64,000 nucleotides of DNA from Rebecca billardiae RCC1528 (lineage: Eukaryota; Haptophyta). The notes beneath the pieces were generated by a model. The model saw nothing but the letters and a program-made list of their open reading frames with translations, made no database searches and was not told the DNA's origin. The stretch's first letter is position 1. The number at the start of each line of letters is the position of its first letter. Below are positions 1-13,197 of the stretch, one piece after another. Location: assembly GCA_965240325.2 (NCBI GenBank), contig OZ251252.1, forward strand, positions 558,001 through 622,000, in the 5' to 3' direction. Position numbers and translations under genes: made by a program.

Positions 1-238
1 ACGCCGGAGTTGACGTCTCGCGGCTGTCGATCGAAAAGATCGAGCCGCAGGACGATGGCTCCACGCTCGTGGTCGTGAAATCCACGGCCAACCCTGCCGC
101 CGGCGAGACGCTCACCGACCTGCGATCGGTGCTCCAGCCCAAGCCGCCTGTGTTGGCGCCTCTGGACGCGCTGAGCTCGGAGCTGCCGTACACGCTGATC
201 GACGTGCAGTGGCACATGCCACCGTCCTCGCCGCCAGT

Positions 239-272
<34 letters not shown>

Positions 273-1005
273 CCCAACCTCGACACCGAGGAGTACCTCG
301 GCCTGCACATCGACCTGACGGCCGGCGAGCTTGCGAGCGCGTCCAACGCGACGACACTGCTCGCGTCCGTCGCTGCCGAGCTCGGCATCGCCGCATCGCG
401 GCTGTCGTTCGAGGCGGTGACGGAGCAGGGCGACGGCACGACCAAGGTGGTGCTCAAGCTCACCACGGATGAGTCGGCGGGCGAGTCGCAGGTGGACCCG
501 ACATCTCAACTCACACCGAACAACGGGCCGGGCACGCCTGCGTCTCTGGACGAGCTCTCGTCGAGGCTGGGCGTGCCGATGGTCGCCGCGCCGTTTAGCC
601 ACGTGCCGCCCTCGCCGCCGCCTGCGCCGCCCTCGCCGCCCTCGCCGCCGGCACCGCCGCCCGACCTCGCCAACGAGGAGTACGTTGCGCTCGAGTTGGC
701 GCTGACGCCGACACAGCTCGAAGCTGCGCGCGAGGCACTGCTCGTTTCGCTCGCCGCCGAGCTGGGTGTCGACGTGTCTCGGCTCTCGTTCGAGGCTGTG
801 GCCGACCAGGGCGACGGCACGACCAAGCTGGTGGTGAAGCTGACGACGAACACGTTCGCCGGCGAGTCGAAGGTCGACCCGACGGGCCAGCTCAAGCCGA
901 ACAACGGGCCGGGCACGCCGTCATCGCTCGCCGATCTCTCGTCGAGGCTGGGCGTGCCGGTGGCGGAGTACCCGTACAACCACGTGCCGCCCTCGCCGCC
1001 ACCCG

Positions 1006-1070
<65 letters not shown>

Positions 1071-3711
1071 GCGCCGCCGCCTGACCACGCCAACGAGGAG
1101 TACCTCGCGCTCGAGATCTCGCTCACGCCCGCGCAGCTCGAGGCCGCGCGGGAGGCGCTGGTGGCCTCGCTTGCGGCCGAGCTGGGCGTCGACGCGTCTC
1201 GGCTCTCGTTCGAGGCGGTGGCCGACCAGGGCGACGGCACGGCCAAGCTCGTGGTGAAGCTGACGACCGACCCGTCCGCGGGCGAGTCGTTGGTGGACCC
1301 CACAAGCAGGCTCACGCCGAACAACGGGCCGGGTACGCCGACGTCGCTGGCTGATCTGTCCTCGAGGCTTGGCGTGCCGGTGGCCGAGCCGCCGTACAAC
1401 CACGTGCCGCCGTCGCCGCCACCAGCACCGCCTTCCCCTGCGCCGCCGCCCGACCACGCCAGTGAGGAGTACCTCGCGCTGGAGCTCGTGCTCACGCCGG
1501 CGCAACTCGAGGCTCAGCAGCAGGACCTGCTGGCGGCGCTTGCCTCCGAACTGGGCATAGCCGCAGCTCGGCTCTCGTTTGAGGCGGTGACCGACCAGGG
1601 CGATGGCACCACCAAGCTGGTGGTGAAGATCACCATCGACCCGTCGGGCGAGTCGAAGGTGGACCCGACATCTCAACTCACACCGAACAATGGGCCGGGC
1701 ACGCCGACGTCGCTCGCCGATCTCTCTGAGAGGCTGGGCGTGCCGGTGGCTGAGCCGCCGTACAACCACTTGCCGCCCTCGCCGCCGCCCTCGCCGCCGC
1801 TGCCGCCCTCGCCGCCGCCCAACCTCGAGCTGTACGACTACGCGCGAGTGCGGGTCAACTCGACCGAGTTCGCGTTCGAGGAGTTCTCGATCGACTTCTT
1901 GGCGAAGGTGGCTGAGGCGCTCGGCGTGGACGTGGAGCGGCTGTCGGTGCACGCGACGAACGTGCTGAGCGACACGACGACGCGCGTGGTGATCCGCATC
2001 CGCAACGATCCGTCGGTAGGGGACGCTCCCGTGAACATCGTGGAGAAGCTCTCGCAGGCGGCTCCACCTGTGATCTCGCCATTGGAGCAGCTCAGTGATC
2101 GACTTCGCTTGCCTGTGCGCGGGCTTCCGACCTCGTTCGAGCCGCCTTCGACGCCTCCGTCGCCGCCTATGCCACCGCCACCGTCGTCGCCGCCTTCGCC
2201 GCCTCCAGACCTGACGGTGGAGGACTACGTCGAGCTGCGGCTCAACCTCACCACGTGGGAGGCGGCCGCGGTGGCGGACGAGCTGCTGGCCGCGCTGGCT
2301 GAGGCGGGCGGTGTGGACCCGTCGCGCCTCTCGATCGAGCGGATCGAGCCTGTCGGCGGCGGTGAGTCGTCTCTGGTCGTGATCAAGTCGACGGCTAATC
2401 CGGCCGCTGGCGAGACGCTGACCGACCTCTCGTCCATGCTGCAGCAGCTGTCCGCGCAGCCGCAACCGCCCGCGCCGCTGGACGCGCTGAGCTCGGAGCT
2501 GCCCTACACGCTGATCGACGTGCAGTGGCACATGCCGCCGTCCTCGCCGCCCGCGCCGCCCGCGCCGCCCTCGCCGCCCTCGCCGCCCCCCAACCTCGAC
2601 ACCGAGGAGTACCTCGGCCTGCACATCGACCTGACGGCGGATCAGCTCGTGGGCTCGGCCAACACCACGACGTTGCTCGCGGCCATCGCAGCCGAGCTTG
2701 GCATCGACGAGTCGCGGCTGTCGTTCGAGGCCGTGACCGACCAGGGTGACGGCACGACGAAGGTGGTGATCAAGCTCGCAACTGACCCGTCGGCGGGTGA
2801 GTCGCAGGTGGACCCAACTGGCCAACTCACACCGAACAATGGGGTGGGCACACCGACGTCGCTGGCCGATCTGTCGTCGAGGCTGGGCCTACCGTTGGCG
2901 GACGGGCCGTTCAGTCACGTGCCGCCCTCGCCGCCACCTGCGCCGCCATCGCCGCCATCGCCGCCCGCGCCGCCGCCAGACCACGCCAACGAGGAGTACC
3001 TCGCGCTCGAGCTGTCGCTCACGCCGGCGCAGCTCGAGGCCGCGCGGGAGGCACTGCTTGTTTCGCTCGCTGCCGAGCTGGGCGTCGACGTGTCTCGGCT
3101 CTCGTTCGAGGCGGTGACCGACCAGGGCGACGGCACCACCAAGGTGGTGGTCAAAGTCAGGACCGACCCGTCGGCCGGCGAGTCGCAGGTGGACCCGACA
3201 TCTCAACTCACACCGAACAATGGGCCGGGCACGCCGTCATCGCTCGCCGATCTCTCGTCGAGGCTGGGCGTGCCGGTGGCCGAGCCGCCGTACAACCACG
3301 TGCCGCCCTCGCCGCCGCCAGCACCGCCCTCGCCGCCATCGCCGCCATCGCCGCCCGCGTCGCCGCCCGACCTCGCCAACGAGGAGTACGTCGCGCTCGA
3401 GCTGGCGCTGACGTCGGCGCAGCTCGAAGCCGCGCGGGAGGCACTGCTCGTCTCGCTGGCGTCCGAGCTGGGCGTCGACGTGTCTCGGCTCTCGTTCGAG
3501 GCGGTGGTTGACCAGGGCGACCGCACGACCAAGCTCGTGGTCAAGCTCGCGACGAACCCGTCGGCCGGCGAGTCGAAGGTGGACCCGACCTCACAACTCA
3601 CACCCAACAATGGGCTGGGCACGCCGGTTTCTTTGGTCGATCTCTCGTCGAGGCTGGGCGTGCCGGTTGCGGAGTACCCGTACAGCCACGTGCCGCCCTC
3701 GCCGCCGCCCG

Positions 3712-3746
<35 letters not shown>

Positions 3747-5618
3747 CCGGACCTCACCAATGAGGAGTACGTTGCGCTTGAGTTGGCGCTGACGCCGGCA
3801 CAGCTCGAAGCTGCGCGCGATGCACTGCTCACTTCGCTCGCCGCCGAGCTGGGCGTCGACGTGTCTCGGCTCTCGTTCGAGGCGGTGACCGACCAGGGCG
3901 ACGGCACGACCAAGGTGGTGGTCAAAGTGAAGACCGACCCGTCGGCCGGCGAGTCGTTGGTCGACCCGACGGGCCAGCTCACGCCGAACAACGGGCCGGG
4001 TACGCCGGCGTCGCTCACCGCGCTCTCGTCGACGCTGGGCGTGCCCGTTGCTGAGTACCCGTACAGCCACGTGCCGCCGTCGCCGCCGCCGTCTCCGCCA
4101 ATGCCGCCCGCGTCCCCACCGCCGCCCTCGCCGCCGCCCAACCTCGAGCTGTACGACTACGCGAGAGTGCGGGTCAACTCGACCGAGTTTGCGTTCGAGG
4201 AGTTCTCGATCGACTTCTTGGCCAAGGTGGCCGAGGCGCTTGGCGTGGACGTGGAGCGACTGTCGGTGCACGCGACGAACGTGCTGAGCGACACGACCAC
4301 GCGCGTCGTCGTCCGCATCCGCAACGATCCGTCGGTCGGCGACGCGCCGGTGAACATCGTGGAGGCGCTGTCGCAGGCCGCGCCGCCGCTGCTCACGCCG
4401 ACCCAGCAGCTGAGTGATCGGCTTGGCGTCCCGATCATGGAGGTGCCGCTCGCTTTTGAGCCGCCATCGCCGCCACCCTCGCCGCCATTGCCCTCACCGC
4501 CGCCGTCGCCGCCGGCCCCGCCGCCCGACTTCCGCGTCGAGGACTACGTCGAGCTCAAGCTCAACTTCACCGGCCTGGACGTGGAGGCGGCGACGGCCGA
4601 CCTGCTCGCCAACATCGCGGAGGAGGCGGGCGTGGACGTCTCGCGGCTGTCGGTTGAGAGGATCGATCCGCTCGACGACGGCGCGTCGCTGGTCGTGGTC
4701 AAGTCGACGACCGCCCCGGCCGCTGGCGAAACGCTGACCGACCTCCGATCCGTGCTGCAGCCGGAGGTGCCGGCGCCGGCGCCGCTCGACTTGCTCAGCC
4801 GTGAGCTGGGCTACACGCTGATCGACGTGCAGTGGCACATGCCGCCGTCCTCGCCGCCAGTGCCGCCCTCGCCGCCCGCGCCGCCCTCGCCGCCCCCCAA
4901 CCTCGACACCGAGGAGTACCTCGGCCTGCACATCGACCTGACGGCCGGCGAGCTGGTCCGCTCGGCCAACATCACGCTTCTTGGCGCCGTGGCGACCGAG
5001 CTGGGCATCGACGCGTCACGCGTGTCGTTCGAGGCCATCACCGACCAGGGCGACGGCACGACCAAGGTGGTGGTCAAAGTCACGAGCGATCCGTCCGCTG
5101 GCGAGTTGCAGGTCGACCCGACGGGCCAACTCACACCCAACAATGGGCCGGGCACACCGTGGTCGCTCACCGTGCTGTCCGAGAGGCTGGGCGTGCCGTT
5201 GGTCGACGGGCCGTACAGCCACGTGCCGCCCTCACCGCCGCCCGCGCCGCCAGCGCCGCCATCGCCGCCCTCGCCGCCGCCCGACTTCGCGAGCGAGGAG
5301 TACGTCGCGCTCGAGCTCGCGCTCACGCCGGCGCAGCTCGAGGCTGCGCGCGACTCGCTGCTCGTCTCGCTTGCGGCCGAGCTGGGCGTCGACGCGTCTC
5401 GGCTCTCGTTCGAGGCGGTGACGGACCAGGGCGACGGCACCACCAAGGTGGTGGTCAAAATTATGACCGACCCGTCGGCCGGCGAGTCGCAGGTCGACCC
5501 GACCTCCCAACTCACACCCAACAACGGGCTTGGCACACCGTCGTCGCTCGCCGATCTCTCGTCGAGGCTGGGCGTACCGGTGGCGGAGTACCCGTACAAC
5601 CACGTGCCGCCCTCGCCG

Positions 5619-5660
<42 letters not shown>

Positions 5661-8600
5661 CCCGACCTCACCAACGAGGAGTACGTCGCGCTGTTGCTCT
5701 CGCTCACGCCCGCGCAGCTCGAGGTTGCGCAGGAGGGCCTGCTTGGCTCGCTGGCGTCCGAGCTGGGCGTCGATGCGTCCCGCCTGTCGCTCGAGGCCAT
5801 CACGGACCAGGGCGACGGCACCACCAAGGTGGTGGTCAAAATTATGACCGACCCTTCGGCCGGCGAGTCGCAGGTCGACCCGACCTCCCAACTCACACCG
5901 AACAATGGACCGGGCACACCATCGTCGCTTGCCGACCTGTCGTCCAGGCTGGGCGTGCCGGTGGCCGAGCCGCCGTACAACCACGTGCCGCCCTCGCCGC
6001 CGCCCTCACCGCCCGCGCCGCCCGCGCCGCCCGCGCCGCCGCCCGACCACGCCAACGAGGAGTACCTCGCGCTCGAGCTGTCGCTCACGCCCTCGCAGCT
6101 TGAGGCCGCGCGGGAGGCGCTGCTCGTCTCGCTGGCGGCCGAGCTGGGCGTCGACGTGTCTCGGCTCTCGTCCGAGGCGGTGACGGACCAGGGCGACGGC
6201 ACCACCAAGGTGGTGGTCAAAGTTATGACCGACCCGTCTGCCGGCGAGTCGCAGGTCGACCCGACCTCCCAACTCACACCCAACAACGGGCTTGGCACAC
6301 CGTCGTCGCTCGCCGATCTCTCGTCGAGGCTTGGTGTGCCGGTGGTGGCGCTGCCGTACAACCACGTGCCGCCTTCGCCGCCACCAGTGCCGCCAATGCC
6401 GCCCGCTCCGCCGCCCTCACCCTCGCCGCCGCCCGACCTCGAGCTGTACGACTACGCATCCGTGACCGTCAACTCGACCGAGTTTGCGTTCGAGGAGTTC
6501 TCGATCGACTTCATCGCCGAGGTGGCGGCGGTGCTGGGCGTCGAGGAGGAGCGCATGTCGGTGCACGCGCTCAACGTGCTCAGCGACACGACGACGCGCG
6601 TCGTCATCCGCATCCGCAAGGACCCGTCGGTCGGCGAGGCGCCCGTGGATCTCGTCGAGCTGCTCTCGCACGTGCCGCCGCCGCCGCTGCTCTCGCCGCT
6701 CGAGCAGCTCAGCGACCGGCTGGGCGTGCCGGTGCTCGAGACGCCGACGGCGTTCGAGCCGCCGTCTTCACCACCCTCGACGCCGCCCACGCCGCCACCT
6801 CCGTCGCCGCCGCCCGACCTCACCCGGGAGGACTACGTCGACCTCAAGCTCAACCTGACCGGCCTGGACGTCGACGTTGTGACGGCGCAGCTGCTGGCTG
6901 CGATCGCGGCGCAGGCCGAGATCGACGTGTCGCGGCTCTCGATCGAGAGGATCGACTACCTGCCGGGCGGCGCTGCGGTCGTCATCGTCAAGTCCACGGC
7001 CGACCCCGCCGCCGGCGAGACGCTCACCGACCTCAGAGCTCTGCTCCAGCCCAAGCCGCCCGTGCAGGCACCGCTGGAGTCGCTGAGCGAGAAGGTGGGC
7101 TACACGCTCGTGGGCGCGCACAGGCACACGCCCCCGTCTGCGCCGCCGGCGCCGCCGACGCCGCCGGCGCCGCCGGCGCCGCCGCCCAACCTGGACACCG
7201 AGGAGTACCTCGGCCTGCACCTCGACGTGCCGGTGGGTCAGCTCGCGAGCTCGGCCAACACCACGACGCTGCTTGCGGCCATCGCGGCCGAGCTCGGCAT
7301 CGACGTGTCTCGGCTCTCGTTCGAGGCGGTGGCCGACCAGGGCGACGGCACGACCAAGCTCGTGGTGAAGATCACCACCGACCCGTCGGCGGGTGAGTCG
7401 CAGGTGGACCCGACCTCCCAACTCACACCCAACAATGGGGTGGGCACACCGTCATCGCTCGCCGATCTGTCCTCGCGGCTGGGCGTGCCGTTGGTCAGCG
7501 AGCCGTTCAACCACGTGCCGCCGTCGCCGCCACCTGCGCCGCCGTCACCGCCGTCACCGCCGCCATCGCCGCCATCGCCGCCATCGCCTCCGTCGCCACC
7601 GCCCGACCACGCCAACGAGGAGTATCTCGCGCTCGAGATCTCGCTCACGCCCGCGCAGCTCGAGGCTGGGCAGGAGGCGCTGCTCGTCTCGCTTGCGGCC
7701 GAGCTGGGCGTCGACGCGTCTCGGCTCTCGTTCGAGGCGGTGACGGACCAGGGCGACGGCACCACCAAGGTGGTGGTCAAAATTATGACCGACCCGTCGG
7801 CCGGCGAGTCGCAGGTCGACCCGACCTCCCAACTCACACCGAACAACGGGCCCGGCACACCATCGTCGCTTGCAGATCTCTCTGAGCGGCTGGGCGTGCC
7901 GGTGGCGGAGCCGCCGTACAACCACGTGCCGCCCTCGCCGCCGCCAGCGCCGCCATCGCCGCCATCGCCACCATCGCCGCCATCGCCGCCGCCCGACCAC
8001 GCCAACGAGGAGTACGTGGCTCTCACGCTGAACCTGACGCTCGCGCAGACCGAGGCTGCGCAGGAGGCGCTGCTCGGCGCGCTCGCGACCGAGCTCGGCG
8101 TCGACGCGTCGCGGCTGTCGTTCGAGGCCATCACCGACCAGGGCGACGGCACGACCAAGCTCGTGGTGAAGATCACCACCGACCCGTCGGCGGGCGAGTC
8201 GCAGGTGGACCCGACCTCCCAACTCACACCCAACAATGGGGTGGGCACACCGTCATCGCTCGCCGATCTGTCGTCGCGGCTGGGCGTGCCGGTGGCCGAG
8301 CCGCCGTACAACCACGTGCCGCCGTCGCCGCCGCCGGCGCCGCCCTCGCCGCCCGCATCGCCGCCGTCCCCCGCTCCGCCACCCAACCTCGAGCTGTACG
8401 ACTTCGTCGCGGTCATTGTGAACTCGACCGAGTTTGCGTTCGGCGAGCTCTCGGTCGACTTCCTCGCCGAGGCCGCCGCGGTGCTCGGCGTCGACCCTGC
8501 CCGGCTGTCCGTGCACCACGTCGAGGGGCTGAGCGACACGGCCACGCGCGTCGTGATCCGCGTCCGCAACGACCCGGCGGCCGGCGACGACCACATCGAC

Positions 8601-9090
8601 GCCGTGAGCACGCTGATGCAGCAGCCGCCGGCGCAGCTCTCCGCGCTGGCGCAGCTGAGCGCCCTCCTCGGCGTCACCGTCCTCGATATCCCCACCGCCT
8701 TCGAGCCGCCCTCGCCGCCGCCCTCGCCGCCGTCGCCGCCGTCGCCGCCACCCAACCTGCGCGAGGAGGAGTACGTTGCGCTCGCCATCAACCTCACGCT
8801 CGCCGAGTTTGACGCCCTGCGCCAGGACGAGCTGCTGGACCGCATGGCGGAGCGGCTCGGCATCGACCGCGAGCGCGAGTCCATCGAGATCGTCTTTGAG
8901 CTCAGCGAGGACGGCATCCTCGCGGTCGTCAAGATCCGCGTGCGCGAGGGCGAGGACTTTGCGGACCCGGTCGGTCGGCTCACGCCGCTCAACGGGCCGG
9001 ACGCGCCGCGCTCGCTCGAGGAGCTCTCTGAGTGGCTGGGCGTGCCCGTGCTCGCGATCTCCTCGCACGTGCCGCCCTCGCCGCCGCCCG

Positions 9091-9149
<59 letters not shown>

Positions 9150-11213
9150 TACCTGATGGTGGAGGACTACCTGGCGCTCACGCTCGCGCTCACGCCCGAG
9201 CAGCTGGGCGCGGCGGAGGGCGCGCTGCTCGCCTCGATCGCGGCGCAGCTCGGCGTGGACGTGTCGCGGCTCTCGATCGAGCTGGCCAGCCCGCTGGGCG
9301 GCGGCACGACCAAGGTCGTCGTCAAGCTCTCCACCGACCTCTTCGCCGGGCAGACGCCCATCGACATCACGGCCCGCATGCTCGAGCTCGCGCGCGGCGG
9401 CGCGGGCGGCGGGTCCGGCGGGTACGGCGGCGGCTGCGGCAACTTCACCAACTCGACGAACCGGACGAACGGCACGAACGGCACGGGCGTCAACTGCACC
9501 AACGGCACCGCCGAGCTGCCCGCCCTCTCGATCATCGAGGGGCTGAGCGCGCTGCTCGGCCTGCCGGTCGCGGCGCTGCCGTACAGCCACGTGCCGCCCT
9601 CGCCGCCGCCCGCGCCGCCATCGCCGCCGCCCGACCAGATGACCGAGGAGTACGTCGCGCTGGAGGTGGACCTGCCGTGGTACGCGGTCTCGGAGGGCGC
9701 GAGCGCGCTGCTCGCCTCGATGGCGGAGTGCCTCGGCGCCGCGCTCTCGCGCCTCTCGCTCGAGCTCGTGCAGGAGCTCGGCACGAGCCGGACCAAGGTC
9801 GTCGTGAAATTGACGACCGACTTTGGCGCCGGCGAGGCGCCCGTGAACCCGACGGCGCGGCTCACGCCAAACAACGGCCCCGGCACGCCGGCGTCGCTCG
9901 ACGCGGTGTCGGAGTGCCTCGGCGTGCCCGTCGTCGCCGAGCCGTACAGCCACGTCCCGCCGGCGCCGCCGCCGTCGCCGCCGCCGCCGCCGCTCACGCC
10001 GCGCAGCCCGCCCGGCGCGCCGCCGCCGCCGCCGCCGCCGGACGAGGGCGACCCCAACCTGCTGCTCGACCCGCAGGTGGCGCCCGGGGCGGGCGTCTTC
10101 AGGCCCGGCGACGACCTCGACGTCGGCGGCGAGAGCACGGCGGGCACGAGCAACGTGGTCGACATCCGTGACCTGTGGGACATCATCCGGGAGAGCCTGC
10201 GCGACCCGCGCACGGGCGCGTGGACGCTCGGCGGGATCGTGTTCGGCGGCATCTTCGTCCTCGGCTGCATCGCCGGCGGTCTGTGGTTCATCATCACGCG
10301 CCGCCGGCGCAAGCGCGAGCGGAACTTCAGGGAGCTCTTCATCCCCTCGATCGGCCTGGGCGGCATCCGGCTGCAGATGCGCCCGCCCCTCGCCGCCAAG
10401 CCTTGGCTCCTGGCCGCCCCGCCGGCCGCGCCCATCACGGTGGAGCGGCCGATGACCGACTACCCGTGGAGCTTCGTGCTCGGCGGCTCGAAGAAGCGCC
10501 CGCCGCCCGCCGAGGGCGCTGCCGACGACCTGCGTGACGTCCCCCTGGAGGCGAGCGGGATGCCGGTCGTGCTCGTGCAGAGCCCGCCGCACACGCGGCG
10601 GAGCTTCGGCGGCGGCGTCCGGCTGGCGCCATTGCCAAGCCCGCGCGGGAGGAGCCCGGGCCTCGCCAGCAACCGGCCGACCAAGCTGCCCGCCTCGCTG
10701 GATGACGACGTGGCTAGCCCGACCACCACGCCCCTCAACCGCAGCCGACGGCCGGGCGCGCTCGGGCTGGCCAGCCCCGGCGCGTCGCCGCAGCTCGCCT
10801 CGAACCGCAGGGGCAAGCTGCCCACCACGACGAGTGGGGACAGCAGCTCGCCCGCATTCCGCACACGCCTGCCGCACAAGCCCGAGAGCCTGACCTCGCC
10901 CGGCAAGGCCCCGGGCCCGGCCAGCGCCGGCCGGCGCAGCCTCGGCCGCCAAGACACGGGCGGGAATCGCATCGTGCGCGTGCCGGGCGGTGGGATCACG
11001 ATCGGCCGGCTCGACAAGCCGCTGCCGCCGCCGTCTGACTCGCGCATGAGCTCCAGAACGGTGCCCCAGCCCCGGGATGCGGGCAAGGGCAACGACCCGC
11101 CTACGAACAAGCCGCCGCCGCCGCCACAGCCGCCGCGACCGCCGCCGCCGGAGAACCCACGCGCGAACGCCAAGACGATGCCGCAGCCCAGGGATCCCCG
11201 GCACAAGAAGTGA
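1..11213 (+). CDS. giant modular PPSPPP-linked (pherophorin-like) type-I membrane glycoprotein, 5' partial
   Basis: The frame is open from base 3 to the TGA at 11211-11213, and its first residues match an internal module, so the gene continues upstream of the window. About 26 modules of 100-110 residues, each with a helix-like LTPAQLEAA segment followed by GVDxSRLSxE and a KVVVK strand, are separated by PPSPPP linkers as in algal hydroxyproline-rich, pherophorin-type wall glycoproteins. A cluster of N-x-T/S sequons lies at 9440-9510. One hydrophobic span at 10218-10298 is followed by RRRRKRER and a ~300-residue Pro/Ser/Arg-rich tail, giving a type-I topology with a large extracellular part. 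The modules themselves match no family I can name with certainty. They could be SEA-like or ferredoxin-like folds. The extracellular or cell-covering role is inferred from architecture. Confidence 0.85.
280..9960 (+). repeat. higher-order tandem repeat of protein modules (order D-A-B-B-B-C)
   Basis: Within the giant gene, four module types recur in fixed order. D has VEDYVELxLN and ends in QWHMPPS. A has LDTEEYLGLHIDLT. B has NEEYVALELALTPAQLEA. C has LELYDYARVRVNSTEFAFEE. D modules start near 2205, 4525 and 6815, giving a super-period of about 2.3 kb with three B modules per unit. The last unit has only two B modules, and three divergent modules follow at 8755-9960. The pattern implies duplication of whole six-module blocks by unequal exchange. 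Confidence 0.8.
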
Positions 11214-13197
11214 CGACGCGACGCGGCCGCGATTCCGTCAACGAGCAGCAGCAGGGATGACGACGGCAGCGCAACCCATCGCGCGCGGCGCCCGCGGCGA
11301 TGATCATATCAGTCGGCGGCGCGGCGCCGCCGCCTGCGCCAGCAGCCTGTTCCGACTCGTCCGCTGCCGTGCGCACGCACGCGAGTGGCGCGTGCGCTGA
11401 CCTGGTGCCATCACTACTGAGTGATAATGCTACTGCGCGCGCGCGCGCGTCATCATCGGCTGCTGCCTGCCTTTCACTTGGGGCATCAGTACTGCCTACA
11501 ACGACGACATGTGATGCGTCCTTAGATGAGGCATAATCGCGATTCTAGCTGCCCGTCCATTCGGGTCCAACTCCAAGGGTCACTAGTGAGTCTAGTGACT
11601 AGATCGCAGTGATCGCACGTCTTTGCTCGCCCGACAGCCTCATCAACGGCGGACTGATGTGATCCGCGGGTGACGATGCGACCGCTTATTCGAGTGCGCC
11701 TACGGCCACCACCGGGGTGGGGATCGTTCATGGGCACCCTCTGCGTGCCATGACATGCTCTGGCCGTGCGTGGTGACTTGGCCCACCGCGCGTAAACGGG
11801 AAAGACACCCGAGCACGTGCTTCCGAGCCACCCGAATGGCACAATGTGCCACCCATGGACACCAAACACGTGCCAGAGCGCGAGCCTTGCGTGCTGGAGT
11901 AGCCGCACGACACCAAGGAAGACGTATGCGCGCTCTCAACCATCTTCAAGCGACGACTCCGTCGACTCTGCCTCGCAGACCGCGGTACGATCCTCGACCT
12001 TGTGCTCGCAGCAAAGGCCATGACGGTAAAGCAGCACCCAGGCGATGGGAGTCAGCCGGCAGCCACTACACTGCGACTGTACACACCCAGCCCCGCAAGG
12101 CGAGCCATCCTGCTCGCCACCAGCCCGTCATACAGCTCCACGAGGAGCACAAATCGACAGCCGCCGCTCAGGACGACCCATGCGCAAACGTGACGGGACT
12201 GGCCGGATGAAGCGTTGGCGATGCGCAGCGCGCCCAACGCTGGTGGTGGCATCGAGTACATGCTAGGGGTAGGCGGTGGCCCACACGAGCCGTCGCGTGG
12301 CCCGCATATTACCCGAGGTGGCCCGTCTCGAAGGCGCCGCGCAACCCAGCAGGTGAGCGTTCGACGCGCGCCGTCAGGCGAGAAGTCGACCTGGCGACGG
12401 ACCGCGGGCGGCGGAAGCAACGCAGACATGTCGCTCAAGGTGTGCACGCACACCACCGGGGTATCCGAACGATGTGTCCAGCACTACACCTGACATGAGG
12501 CGGCGCAGTCGTCCAGTCGAGGCTCTCGAGCCCCTTCCCGACCTTCGTCGCGGCGAGCCGTCGGACGGCCGGTGGCGATTTTTGACAAGCGCGACGAGCG
12601 AGTGCGGAGCGACGAGAAAAATCGGGAGAAATCAGGCGCCCAAAATCCGAAAAGGCTTTTTCACTGGCGAAAATCGGGATGGTCATGGACCTAAGGCTAG
12701 CCAGTTGTCCTCCGGTCCCGGAAGCTCACTTTGCCGTGCGTTGGCCTGCGTCCGCCAGAGTGGGTGCATGGCCCACGAGAGGAGGTCCAGCGTGCAATTC
12801 CGGTCGCCCGTGGCGTCGTCCGGCGTGAATCCGCCGGGATGCCGACGGAGCCGCTCGCGACGCGCGGGCTGCACATGGCGGGCGTCGACCCCCTCGACCG
12901 CGGCTACTCCAGGGAGACGCACATCGCCAGCATGTTCCGACACGACGCGCTGCGCTGCACGCCCGCGCACATGCCCGACGCTCGTGCGTGCGTCTGGCAG
13001 AGACGATTTTCTTTTCTTGGCAAGGCAATTTTCTTTATTATATATATATATATATATATATATCTTATTCTTTTCTTTTCCCCGGGGCCGGGTGCGGCCC
13101 GCGGCGGGTGCCCGCCCAGGCGGGCGGGCACGGTCAAGGGGCGGACCTACGTATACTATCAGCATCAGCTTCGTACGACCGACGACGCCCGCTCGCG
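11214..13197. other. intergenic, no supported gene
   Basis: No ORF here shows recognisable domains. A (CG)n tract lies near 11434 and a TA microsatellite at 13038-13063. The stretch 12995-13066 resembles 31390-31455 (see the dispersed-repeat entry). An open frame at 12838-13035 on the plus strand looks weakly protein-like but cannot be assigned. Confidence 0.5.
12995..13160. repeat. dispersed pyrimidine-rich repeat, copy 1
   Basis: A motif of the type CGATTTTCTTTTCTT is followed about 20 bp on by a second ATTTTCTTT, a long pyrimidine run, a CCCGGG and then GGGGCGGACCTAC. The same order occurs at 31390-31485. Spacing and inner sequence differ, so this is a diverged dispersed repeat rather than a recent duplicate. 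Confidence 0.4.

Noticed and set aside
8253-11204. 983-codon open frame on the minus strand opposite the giant gene, and other long shadow frames in 1-11213
   Set aside because: They are by-products of GC-rich third positions and repeats in the plus-strand gene. They are Arg/Gly-rich and lack domains, while the plus frame has consistent modules.
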